DNA of 64,000 nucleotides from Taxillus chinensis (taxonomy: Eukaryota; Streptophyta; Magnoliopsida; Santalales; Loranthaceae), in contig CM042092.1 of assembly GCA_023512835.1 (NCBI GenBank), forward strand, positions 52,086,400 to 52,150,399. The letters run 5' to 3'. This document shows, piece by piece, positions 11,634 through 21,513 of this stretch. The notes under the pieces are model-generated. The model did not search any database. It saw only the letters and a list, made by a program, of their open reading frames with translations, and was not told where the DNA came from. Positions within the stretch are counted from its first letter, which is position 1. Each line of letters starts with the position of its first letter. The position numbers and the translations under genes were made by a program.

Positions 11634-12936
11634 ATGACTTATGCGGAATTATACCCCAAGCTCCTAGAGGCAAGGTTGGTAACCCCTATACCCTTGGGAG
11701 AAATAAAGACTCCTCCCCCGGCCTGGTACAAGCTGGATGCCAGATGTGAATATCATGCAGGTGGAGCTGGACATGATATCAAAAATTGTATAACATTCAA
11801 AAGGAAGGTTCAGGCATTGAAGGATGCGAAGTGGCTAGACTTTTCTGCACTGACCGGGACGCCAAATGTGAACAGCAATCCTCTCCCAGAACACTCCAAC
11901 AATGTTGCCAGTATCGAGAATGAAGGACGGCTGGAGAAGGTCTCCCAAGTGCAAATGGAGAAAACATATTTGTTTACAATGCTACATGAACATGGCTATA
12001 TACTTGCTAAAGACCCGCCGGAGGCAGGAAAGAGAACAGATGGGGAAAAACAATGTCCTTATCACAAGATGTCGAAGGGACATGACATTCGCAGAATGTA
12101 GTGAGTTTTCCGAGGTGGTGCAAAAACTTATGGGCCAAAGGATGATCGAATTCTCCAGGGAAGAGATAGACAGTCAAAGCCACATGATCCAAGGAGACAT
12201 GTCATACAAACCATCGTGGGTGCCAACCCCCCTTGTCTTGAATGTTAAGACTCCAGAAATCCCACTACTGCCCCATGGAATTACAGCTCTCACCATACGT
12301 GTCCCTGCCCCTTTCCCTTACAAGATAGATAATGCAGTCCCATGGAACTACAACTGTGAGGTAATTCAGGGAGCCACCGTAATAGAAAAGAAAACCCGGA
12401 GTGATCATGCTTATGCCCCTGATTTGGCGAACAAAGCAGGTAAAGAAAAAACTATAGAACCCGACATTGAGCAAACACTGGAGACAACAAAGAAAGGAAC
12501 ACCGGTCACGGAAGAAGAGGTCATGGAATTTCTAAAACTCATGAAACAGAGCGAGTACAATATTGTAGATCAGTTACGTAGACAATCAGCTCGCATCTCC
12601 TTGCTCACTTTAATGATGGATTCCCAACCTCACCGGGAAGCACTACTGAAAGTTCTGAGCCAAGCCTATGTTCCTCCAACCGTCTCAGTGGCGAATGTTG
12701 ATGGAATCGCCAGTAACCTCATCATGAACAATGTCATTAGCTTTGGAGATGATGAGCTGCCTCAGGAAAGGAAAGGACACATAAAAGCTCTACACATTAC
12801 TGTCAAGTGTAAGGCGCACACCATAGCCCGAGTACTCATTGATAACGGCTCTGCCTTGAACATTATGCCCTTACATATACTGCAACAACTGCCGGTCGAC
12901 GCATCCTATATGCGCCCTTGTACAATGAAGGTATGA
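11634..12936 (+). pseudogene. Zinc-knuckle-like and protease region of Ogre/Tat element
   Basis: Two overlapping frames. The first (11634-12101) carries CEYHAGGAGHDIKNC, a CxxH..GH....C knuckle-like motif of Tat Gag-Pro. The second (11902-12936) ends with an aspartic-protease core, ARVLIDNGSALNIMP (about 12825-12870), whose D-N-G-S replaces the usual D-S/T-G; the following helix LHILQQLP is conserved. It would cleave Gag-Pol. The frame is lost at 12936 in the predicted C-terminal part of the protease. The frame break near 12100 makes a full polyprotein impossible. Confidence 0.75.
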
Positions 12937-13209
12937 GCATTCGATGGAGGCAAACGTGATGTCGTGGGAACTCGGACATTCCACTCCTAATTGGGCCATG
13001 AGTTTTATGGTGGAATTTCAGGTGATGGACATCACGCCATATTACAACCGTTTGTTGGGAAGACCCTGGATTCACATGGCAGGGCGATGCGTCAAGCCTC
13101 CACCAAAAGATGAAATTTGCAATGGGAGACCAACTTGTTTGCATCTCCGGGGAAACAAGTTTCCTAATCACCAAGCCAAGATCGATTCCTTATGCTGAGA
13201 ACAATGAAG

Positions 13210-13528
13210 ATATACCGGAATGCTCTTATCGGGCGTTCAAGATGGTGAATGTCACTTCGCCCCAATACATTATCTCTCGAAGGTCGCAAGGATGGTTGTA
13301 GCCACCATAATCAAGCAAGGGTACAAACCAGGGCAAGGATTAGGCCCAAAGGCTCAAGGAATCCAGAAACCATTGACCATCCGAGAAAATACCGAGAAGT
13401 TTGGGCTAGGCTACGTCCCTACAAAAGCTGACAGACAAAGGGAAGCTATCAAGAAGAGGGACGTCAGAATGGCAAGATTGCAGAAAAGGCCAGTACAAGA
13501 AGAAAGGAGGAGCTTCCCCCCCCCTTAA
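13210..13528 (+). pseudogene. G-patch-like domain of Ogre/Tat element
   Basis: The frame 13220-13528 contains IIKQGYKPGQGLGPKAQGIQ, followed by FGLGYVP and a basic tail. It fits the glycine-patch nucleic-acid-binding module known between protease and RT in Tat-type elements. It ends at a C8 homopolymer (13518-13525) and a stop. Confidence 0.6.
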
Positions 13529-13920
13529 GCGTTACATTCCGGACTGGAGGGTTTATCCATAAGAGCCAACCTGAGCCCGAGGCGGGGACTATAGCTGCAT
13601 TGGACACAAACGAGAATGCACCAAGTGAGATGGTTCAGTTAGTGTGAGAGGATCACAACCAACCATTGAACAATTGGACCAGCCTGGACCTCCCCATAAT
13701 GTAATGCTCATAGGGTCGCTAGGATTTAATGTATTCTATTTTAACGTCTCTTGAAGTGGTGAACATTTGTTTTTATCAAAAAGCATTTCAATAAAATGTA
13801 CTTTTCTTCAAATCTGTCACGGTGCATTCCATTCATAACATATGTATATCATATTTGGTTACCAACTTGTAATTCTCTTAAGGAGAGGAACACGTTTACG
13901 ACACTTTGGGGCACATTCTG
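13529..13920 (+). other. Spacer 2 between protease and RT regions
   Basis: No coding frame. It contains TTCAATAAAATG (about 13787-13798), a T-rich run and CATTCCATTCATAACATATG (about 13825-13844). In Ogre elements an intron lies between protease and RT. Part of this spacer could be such an intron, but I could not fix splice sites because the RT start is deleted. Confidence 0.5.
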
Positions 13921-14460
13921 TTATAATGTGCAACCTATCAGCGAGCCATGGTGACCTTATTCCACGACGTGATGCATAAAGAAGTCGAGGTCTATGTGGA
14001 TGATATGATAGCTAAATCGCGGATCACTAAAGATTACATCGAAGTACTCTGTAAGCTTTTTAATAGACTACGGAAATATCAACTCAAATTGAACCCGGAA
14101 AAGTGCACTTTTGGAGCCATGTTGGGAAAACTATTGGGTTTCATTGTGAGCCAAAAAGGAGTGGAAATTGATCCAGACAAGGTTTGAGCTATCCAGGAGA
14201 TGCCCCCACCCCGAACCATCAAGGAGGTCAGAGGATTCCTCGGCCGATTAAATTACATTGCTCGATTTATTTCACAATTAACAGCCACATGTGAACCAAT
14301 TTTCAAGACTTTACGGAAGAACAATCTAGAAATTTGGAATGACAAATGTCAAGAAGCTTTTGACAGGATCAAACAATATATATCCAATCCACCTGTTTTG
14401 GTCCCACCAGTACCAAACAGGCCTTTGATCTTATACTTGACGGTTTCAAGGGTCCTCAAT
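13921..14460 (+). pseudogene. Reverse transcriptase, N-terminal half deleted
   Basis: RNA-directed DNA polymerase of the Ogre-like element. It begins abruptly at ATYQRAMVTLFHDVMHKEVE (about 13931), includes the catalytic YVDDM (about 13993-14007), then LKLNPEKCTFGA (about 14086), the thumb FLGFIVSQ-type block and FLGRLNYIARFI (about 14235-14270). Everything N-terminal of YQRAM (fingers and the first palm aspartate) is missing. Spacer 2 directly precedes it. There is also an in-frame stop at 14185-14187. Inactive. Confidence 0.85.
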
Positions 14461-14869
14461 GGGTTGTGTCTTGGGGCAACATGATTCTACAGGCAAGAAG
14501 GAGCAGGCCATTTATTATCTGAGCAAGAAGTTCACCATCAATGAAACGAAATACACACCATTGGAAAAGACATGTTGTGCCCTTGTTTGGATAACAAGAC
14601 GATTGAGGCAATACACTCTTTATCATACAACATGGCTGATTTCGAGGCATGATCCGCTCAAGTACCTTTTAGAAAAACTATCCATTTCTGGAAGAATCGC
14701 CAAATGGCAGCTGATCTTATTGGAATATGATATCATCTACGTGCCTCAAAAAGCTATAAAAGGAAGTGCAATAGCTGATTACTTGCCAGACAGAGCGCTA
14801 GAAGACTATGAGCCCATGACTATCGGCTTTCCAGATGAGCACATTAACATCATTACGGCCAAGTATTAG
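14455..14869 (+). pseudogene. RNase H (RT-linked) of Ogre/Tat element
   Basis: Degrades RNA in the RNA:DNA hybrid. MGCVLGQHDSTGKKEQAIYY is followed by LSKKFTINETKYTPLEKTC (the E of the YTPLEK motif) and the connection block PLKYLLEKLSISGRIAKWQL. It joins the RT through a one-base frameshift near 14455. The GCVLGQ start is the usual first motif of the gypsy RNase H. Confidence 0.8.
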
Positions 14870-14878
14870 ACATATGGA

Positions 14879-15250
14879 CGATGTGGTTTGATGGAGCCTC
14901 CAGACTCTTAGGTCACGGTGTTGGGGCCATCCCGATATCCCCAAAAGGCGAACATTTCCCCATGGCGGCAAAGCTAACCTTCCCTTGTACAAACAATGTA
15001 GCAGAATATGAGGCTTGTGTGATGGGACTTCAAGAAGCAATTAACAAAGGAATCAAAAAATTATGAGTGTTTAGCGATTCTGCACTCATCATTTTTCAAG
15101 TAAAGGGAAAATGGGAGACTCGAAACCACAAATTAATCTCATATCAGAAGCACGTTATGGAGTTAGCCGAGCAATTTGAAGACATCACGTTTGAGCATAT
15201 GCCCAGGGAATACAATCGGATTCCGATGCGGCTGCCACTCTAGCCTCCCT
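14879..15250 (+). pseudogene. Second (archaeal-type) RNase H of Tat lineage
   Basis: WFDGASRLLGHGVGAI supplies the first catalytic Asp. NNVAEYEACVMGLQEAI (about 14992-15045) supplies the Glu. After a stop at 15064-15066, VFSDSALIIFQVKGKW supplies the next Asp. This DGAS...AEYEA...SDS pattern is the additional RNase H found between the RT-linked RNase H and integrase in Tat elements. It is followed by a broken stretch to about 15490. Confidence 0.8.
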
Positions 15251-15489
15251 CCTTCGACTAGACACAAAGTTGGAAGTCCAGTCTTTCGATATCCGTACAC
15301 AAGATGCTCCTACACATTGCATGGCCATTGAAGGAAATATTGAACAAAAGCCTTAGTTTGGTGACATCGAGACGATTTGCTCAAGCAAGAGTACCCAGCC
15401 GGAGGCCTCTGAGTCTGATAAACGAAATATCCGAAGGTCGGCGTCCAACTACTACCTTGATGGTCCCGTTCTATATAAGCGAAACCATG

Positions 15490-16599
15490 ACATGGTGTTA
15501 TTGCGGTGTGTGGCAAAAGAAGAGTCGAAACAGATTATGAAAGAAGTGCACGAAGGCGAATGCGGTTCATATGCGAGTGGACATGCATTAACCAGACAAA
15601 TTATGCGAATGGGCTATTATTGGGTCACTATGAAAAAAGATTGCATTGAATATGTGCTCAAATGCCTCAAGTGTCAAATTTATGGTGATAAGATCCAAGT
15701 ACCTCCATCCAAGCTACATGTGATGGTGTCCCCATGGCCCTTCTCACTTTGGGGCATCGACGTCATCGGGCCAATCTCGCCAAAAGCATCTAATGGTCAC
15801 CGCTTCATCTTGGTGGCTATTGATTATTTTACCAAGTGGGTAGAAGCAGCGTCATATGCTAATGTCACGCAAGCTGTGGTGCTCAAATTTTTACGGAGCA
15901 ACATTATATGTCGATACGGGCTTCCTGAGCGGATCATAATAGACAATGCCGCCAATCCGAACAACCGGATGATGGGTAAGTTGTGTGAAACATACAAAAT
16001 CCAACACCGCAACTCGACTCCCTATCGCCCCAAAATGAATGGAGCAGTTGAAGCGGCCAATAAGAACATCAAGAACATTATTAGAAAGATGACTGAGACA
16101 TACAAAGATTGGCATGAGAAGCTACCATATGCTTTGCATGCTTATCGTACCTCGGCGAACATCAACTAGGGCAACTCCATTTTCTTTGGTCTACGGCATG
16201 GAAGCAGTTCTACCTATCGAAGTGGAGATACCTTCCCTCCGAGTACTCAAGGATACTCAGCTCGAAGAAGCAGAATGGGCCCAAAGTCGTTATGAGTAGT
16301 TGAATTTAATTGAGGGCAAACGCTTAGCAGCTATTTATAGAGGACAGCTATATCAACAGAGAATGATGAACAACTACAATAAAAAGGTGAAACCCAAAAG
16401 CTTTCAAGCGGGTGACCTCATCCTCAAGAAGATTTTACCAATTCAATATGACCATAGAGGCAAGTGGACTCCCAATTATGAAGGCCCATATGTGGTGAAA
16501 AAAGCATTCTCAGGAGGTGCCTTAATCCTTGCCAGAATGGATGGGGATGAGTTGCCTAACCCGGTGAATAGTGATGCGGTGAAAAAGTTCTATGCTTAA
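15490..16599 (+). pseudogene. Integrase of Ogre/Tat element
   Basis: Inserts the cDNA into host DNA. The zinc-binding part is H-EGECGSYASG-H with CLKCQ (about 15548-15680). The catalytic core has GIDVIGPISPKASNGHRFI (first Asp, about 15753-15810), PERIIIDNAANPN (second Asp, about 15927-15965; the usual G after DN is A) and MNGAVEAANKNIKNI (Glu, about 16036-16080). The C-terminal GPY/F-type part is YEGPYVVKKAF (about 16478-16510), ending SDAVKKFYA and a stop at 16597-16599. A frameshift near 16165 and a stop at 16297-16299 break it. Confidence 0.9.
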
Positions 16600-17820
16600 C
16601 TCTCATACCTCTCAACAAGATTCTCATTCCTGCAATGAGCGGACTTGGTGAAAACTCGAAAGGGCACCAAGGATAAAATACAAAGCTCCAACAAAAGACA
16701 AAGAAGCAAGCAAAGGCGGACCTGGTGAAAACCCAAAAGGGCACCAAGGGTAAAATACAAAGCCGATGACAAATCCTGAAGGGTGAAAGCAGTTAGAATC
16801 CAAGGATTAGGACCACCTAAAACATGGTCCTTTGCAAATAGTGGAAACAGCGTCACCTAAAGACAACAGCTGTAAACGGTGGAAGACCTGGTCAAACCTA
16901 AGGCACGCTCGAATCAAATTTGTATATTATGCTTTTTAAAGACTTGTAATTCTGTTTATCAGATTATAACAATAGGGCACTTTTTATGATATAAATATGC
17001 TTTGTGGAATCAAACCAAGAAAAATCCCGTTTTATATCCCTAATCATATTTCTTCATTTCACATTTAAGTAGAATATCTTAAATTCCCAGTAAGCTCTTT
17101 TAGCATTGCATTATGAGTAGGGTCAAGCTCAAAATCCTCAAACAAATAAGTCCCCCAACTCAGAGTACCCATATCTCCACAAAATATCACTATCCCTAGA
17201 GAAGTCGTCAAGTCAAGCTCCTCAATGCGGCAAAGCTAAATTAAACAGACCCTTCATCCACAAAAAGGGAGTTCCCCAGCAAAGATAGAGCGGACTCCCC
17301 GGCCAGAGAGAAAATTGTTCCCCAACAAGTGGAATGTTAGCTAACCTCTCTAACAGCATTGAGATAAATCTCCAGCCCTTTCCAAAACATCACATTGCAT
17401 TCAATGCATACATCGCATCGCATCACATTGCATCATATGGCACCACAGGTTGAGGTTTATGCATCCCCGCATACAGCATTTTGCATTCCATGCATCATTT
17501 GCATACATTCAGCATACTCTATAATTTTAGGAATATTGTCACCCCTGAAGATCCTAAGAGCTCATACTCAGCAAGCTTCTCATCAAGCTATCCTAGCTTT
17601 GTTTGTTCAACTGTACAAATCTTTCTTTGCAATTTCCCCAAGCTCTAAACGCATCCTTTTGGCACGTGAACAAACTTTTTCCCTTTTTGGGTCACCTCGT
17701 AGAGCGATCTCCTCGAGTGAACTCATAGAGGGAGCCCAGATTGGGTTACTTCCCAAGCTCACCAATTCCCCAAAGCATTTCCCTCAAATACCAATTGATG
17801 TCTCCACAAGTCTCTCCAGT
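16600..17820 (+). other. 3' spacer of Ogre-like element
   Basis: Non-coding. Two imperfect copies of a unit containing GGTGAAAAC, CGAAAGGGCACCAAGG or CAAAAGGGCACCAAGG, and TAAAATACAAAGC (16647-16686 and 16727-16763) are typical Tat 3' sequence. A CAT/GCAT-rich stretch lies at 17390-17450. Confidence 0.6.
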
Positions 17821-18490
17821 TTAAGCCTATCATTGTTGTGGGCCTTTCAATTTTCAATTCAAGCCTATCGTTGTTGTGAGCTTCCCATTTTCAATTCAAG
17901 CCTATCTTTGCTGTGGGCCTTTCAATTTTCAGTTCAAGCCTATCATTGTTGTGGGCTTTCAATTTTTAGTTCAAGCCTATCATTGTTCTGGGCTTTCAAT
18001 TTTCAATTCAAGCCTATCGTTGCTGTGGGCCTTTCAATTTTCAATTTAAGCCTATCGTTGTTGTGGGCCTTTCAATTTTCAATTCAAGCCTGTCGTTGCC
18101 GTGGCCTATCAATTTTTAGTTCACACCTACCGTTGCTGTGGGCCTTTCAATTTTCAGTTCAAGCCTATTGTTGTCGTGGGCTATCCATTTTTGGTTCACG
18201 CCTACCGTTGCTGTGGGCCTTTCAATTTTCAGTTCAAGCCTATCATTGTTGTGGGCTTTCCATTTTCAATTCAAGCCTATCGTTGCTGTGGGCCTTTTAA
18301 TTTTCAGTTTAAGCCTATCATTGTCGTGGGCCTTTTCCATTTTTCAGTTCAAGCCTATCATTGTTGTGGGCTTTTCATTTTCAACCCAAGTCTATCGTTG
18401 TCGTAGGCTTTCTTTTTCAGTTCAAGCCTATCATTGTTGTGGGCTTTCCATTTTTCGGTTTAAGCCTGTCATTGTTGTAGGCTTTCAATC
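17821..18490 (+). repeat. Minisatellite in 3' region of Ogre-like element
   Basis: About 18 imperfect tandem copies of a 35-38-bp unit built on CAATTCAAGCCTATCGTTG, TGTGGGC and TTTCAATTTT. Units vary at CGTTG/CATTG and TGTGGGCC/TGTGGGC. A long open frame across it is only a consequence of a stop-free unit. Minisatellites next to the 3' LTR are common in Tat/Ogre elements. Confidence 0.9.
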
Positions 18491-18700
18491 TCCAGTATCT
18501 TTACACCGTAGACGCCCTTAGATGCCTCATCAAAGTATTATCCAAGTCCACCAACCAAGAAGCTGCTTTTCACTCTGGGGGATAGACCTGACCATCGCAT
18601 TCTATTCTTCCTCTGTGCAAGGTACGCCAGGTAAGCACTCTAACCCGTCCAAAATGACTCCCTTTTATCTTTGTACGTTGTTTGTATACAAACAATACAC

Positions 18701-18712
18701 AAAGAGGGGCAG
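18701..18712 (+). other. Polypurine tract of Ogre-like element
   Basis: AAAGAGGGGCAG lies immediately 5' of the 3' LTR start TATTGGACCCC. It is the primer for plus-strand synthesis; one C interrupts the purine run. Confidence 0.75.
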
Positions 18713-18713
18713 T

Positions 18714-21305
18714 TATTGGACCCCATTTTATCCGAGTTGGACATACTAACCCCATTTGATGTATATACCTTTTTGCCCATGTCATATACCTTATTGAATA
18801 GGTCCTTAGAGATTCCCTGCGATTTGCACAAGATGGACGCATTGACACAAACCGGGAAGCCCAAAATGAATAACCGCTGCTACACGTTCCTGAAGTACCC
18901 CAAGACCAATACTAGGGGATATATGAGGAAATTTGGAGAATAACGCACTTGACTGAGCTCAATTCTGATAAAAAACGAAGAAGTTATGGCCAAAACAATT
19001 TTCATTGAAAAAAGTCAAACTTGCCAAAAGATAGTCAATGCCCCTGGTCAAACTGCCCGGAAAAGTGACTATGCGAAATTCTCCAAAACATCTATTTAAG
19101 CAAATACGGGTCTTCCTAAACAATCCCCAAAAGGTCGTCCATTTTTGCATTTTGGGTGGGGGGTAAAAAGGTAATTAAAAGTAAAAAAAAAACTTGACTT
19201 GTTGCCTCGATGTGTCGGCAGCTCGAAGCTTCAAAGACTCGAAGCCTCGAAGACTTGAAGCCTCAACGCCTCGAAGCCTCGAAGCCTCGAAGCCTGTAAG
19301 CCTGCCGACACTCTAACCTGCTAACACTTCGACCCGTTGACCGTTGACCTTCGACCCATCGACCTTCGACCCACCGACCTTCGACCCGTTGACCGTTGAC
19401 CTACGACCCTGCCGACACTTCGACCCTTTGACCCGTTGACCTTTGCTGTTTGGCTTCTTTCGCTGGCTCTCTCTCTGGCATTCTCGCTGGCTACTCACAG
19501 GACATGTTTTAATGAGCTGGCCATCTGACATAATCATTTTTCAATGCCTGTCGGTCACATGTGTTAAATGAAAACTTAAAAAAAGGACAATCACGAGTTG
19601 CACAGATCGCCAGACCACCCGACCACGCACAGAATCTGAAAATAAAAATACTGCATTAATAATACAGCATTAAATGCAGCAATCAATACAATCCAGCCAA
19701 ATCCTTTAAAATACAGTCCTCTGTTCAGGCAAAAAAGGGGGCTCGACCAAGGAAAAAAGGGGAGAGTTCGGCAGAGAGGAAAACAAGAGTTCGGCCAAGA
19801 GAAAAAAGGGGATTGGCACACAGAAAAGAGAAACACAGAGAGAGATTTTTACCCAGAAAAAGAGGAGTTCAGCAGAAAAAAGAAGAAGGCCAAGAGAACA
19901 TCCAGAGATTACGCCCAGCTCCCTAAGCCTAAAAGAGGAACACCTAGATTTTCGCCCAACACTCTCCCTATCCCAAAATCAAAATCGCTCATCCTTCCCA
20001 ACCTCTCTTTCCCTATTATTTCGTTCTAGTTTTTTTTTCTAGCAGAAGAAAGACAAAAAAAAACGCCAGTCTGCCTTTTCTTTCTCTTTTTCTTACGTTT
20101 CCATCATAAAAACAAAAAAAATCCAGTGTACCTTGGCAGTCTCCACAGTACGTCCTAGCTGATTGTTGCACTTGGCGCTACTGGAATTTGGTGATTTGGG
20201 TGAGCAAGCGTCTTTCGGTATAGCTAGAATATTTCAGACGGACGTCCCGTGATAAAGCCCCATTCAAGCCAAAGTCAGTGTAATTTACATTTGTTGCTCA
20301 ATTTTTTTTTCAGCTTATTTATATTTATATTTAATGTAATTTTAATATTTTCCTGGTTTTCATTTTTTAGCTTATCTTTATATTTGATGTAATTTTTAAT
20401 ATTTGCCGTCGTATTTTCCTTGTATTTTCATTCTTTGTATGTGGTACGTTGTAACATGTAAAATATAGTGGAAACAAAAAAACAGAGAGCGCAAGGAGAG
20501 GCATAAGAAAAAGAGGAAATCAAAAAAAGTGTTTTTATGTTTATTTATTTGTGGATGTCACAATCACCCACTCCACATTTGTTTATCTTAATTTATGTGT
20601 TCATTACTCTGATATGAATTTGTGAATTTGGGTTTTCAAAAAAAAAAATTCCCAACACAAAAAAAAAACAAAATGTTTTTAAAACAAAGCAAAAACAAAA
20701 AAAACGTTTTCAACAAAAAAAAAACGCGTTTTCAACAAAAAAACAAAACAAAACAAAAACCAAACGTTTTTTTTTTTTTTACAAAACACAAAAACCGAAA
20801 AAATGTTTTCTAACCCAAAAACCAAAAAAGGAGAAAATAACAAAAAATATTTTTTAGGACTTCAATTTCCAAAATAAAACCAAAAACCAAAACCAACCCC
20901 TAGGATCTCATTCTCCACTTCAAACAAAAACCCAAAACTTTTAGGATTCCCTTTAGAAATTTAGGGTAAATCCATTTTAATCACGACTTTAATAAATAAC
21001 TTAGCTGAATAAAAATTATAGACTTTTTAGGAAACTTAACCCCCGTCATGGCAATGTAAATAAAATAGAAAACCTCCTCCTCCGAAAATAGATACCGAAA
21101 GGGCGCTGTAGGGGTGGTAATCCTTCCCTACACGTAACCAACTCCCGAACCCTTCTCTGATAATGTAGACCACACCTTTAAACTACTCAAAGTAGAGGGT
21201 ATCCAACTGTATTCCAAAAACAGTTGGTGGCGACTCTAAATTTTCTCACCATTGGTTCTATTTGAGCTCACCCCAAACGGGCCCGGACGAAAACCAGTGA
21301 TGACA
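18714..21305 (+). repeat. 3' LTR of Ogre-like element (2592 bp)
   Basis: It starts TATTGGACCCC (TG mutated to TA) and ends AGTGATGACA. It matches the 5' LTR at both ends but holds an extra block of about 1.44 kb (19190-20630). That block has Ser/Leu-neutral, LTR-like composition: repeated CGAAGCCTCGAAG (19210-19290), GACCCGTTGACC-type repeats (19330-19440), and a purine-rich R/U5-like leader (19740-19960). I favour a deletion in the 5' LTR between A-rich tracts over an insertion here, because the extra block contains promoter/leader-like sequence and shows no TG..CA ends. Confidence 0.75.
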
Positions 21306-21306
21306 G

Positions 21307-21433
21307 TTGGCACCGTGGCAACATCGTGGGGGTGGTGCGCTCCATGGTTGGGATCGTTAGCATCGTGGACTCATGCTTGAGAGGCTATTTCGGTGGAAGG
21401 GAGGATCGAGCAGGTTGGAGGGTGAAAAGGCGG
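21307..21433 (+). repeat. 127-bp direct repeat, right copy
   Basis: Partner of 6610-6736. It starts with TTGGCACC, an 8-base string nearly identical to the Ogre-like primer site context CTGGCACC at 7908. Confidence 0.9.
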
Positions 21434-21513
21434 CGGCCATTGACGAGTTTTTCGGTCAGGGGACTCTCTTTAGAGATAAGGGATAAGATGAATTGTAGCT
21501 AGGTTTTCATATT
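21307..21513 (-). pseudogene. Unit X, right copy (5' part)
   Basis: The minus strand reads an ATG at 21440 (MAAAFSPSNLLDPPFHRNSL) and runs to 21307, where the Ogre-like 3' LTR begins. Compared with the left copy, the codons between ATG and AFSPSNLLDPPFH differ (MAAA versus MATRDYTA). Upstream on this strand is a leader to 21513, then the L2 solo LTR, then leader and promoter-like sequence at 23487-23560. The frame stops at the same place as in the left copy. The protein is not recognised. Confidence 0.4.

Larger units (their letters stand above)
6777..21305 (+). mobile_element. Ogre/Tat-like Ty3/gypsy retrotransposon, degenerate
   Basis: Order: 5' LTR 6777-7906, primer site, DUF7745-type ORF1, gag, zinc-knuckle-like region, protease, G-patch, non-coding spacer, half RT, RNase H, a second (archaeal-type) RNase H, integrase, spacer, 36-bp-class minisatellite, polypurine tract, 3' LTR 18714-21305. 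An extra ORF before gag, a gap between protease and RT, and two RNase H domains before integrase are known features of the Tat/Ogre lineage. Every ORF is broken by stops or frameshifts, so it is non-autonomous now. No 5-bp target duplication is present (ATAGT on the left, GTTGG on the right). Confidence 0.85.

Noticed and set aside
17395..18300. 301-codon open frame
   Set aside because: It runs through the minisatellite; the peptide is the translated repeat and frame shifts between units. No known domain.
19190..20630. An independent solo LTR inserted in the 3' LTR
   Set aside because: No TG..CA ends or target duplication could be placed at the A-rich borders; deletion from the 5' LTR explains it as well.
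6777..21305. Simple insertion of the Ogre-like element with a 5-bp target duplication
   Set aside because: The flanking pentamers ATAGT and GTTGG do not match; the flanks instead share 127 bp.
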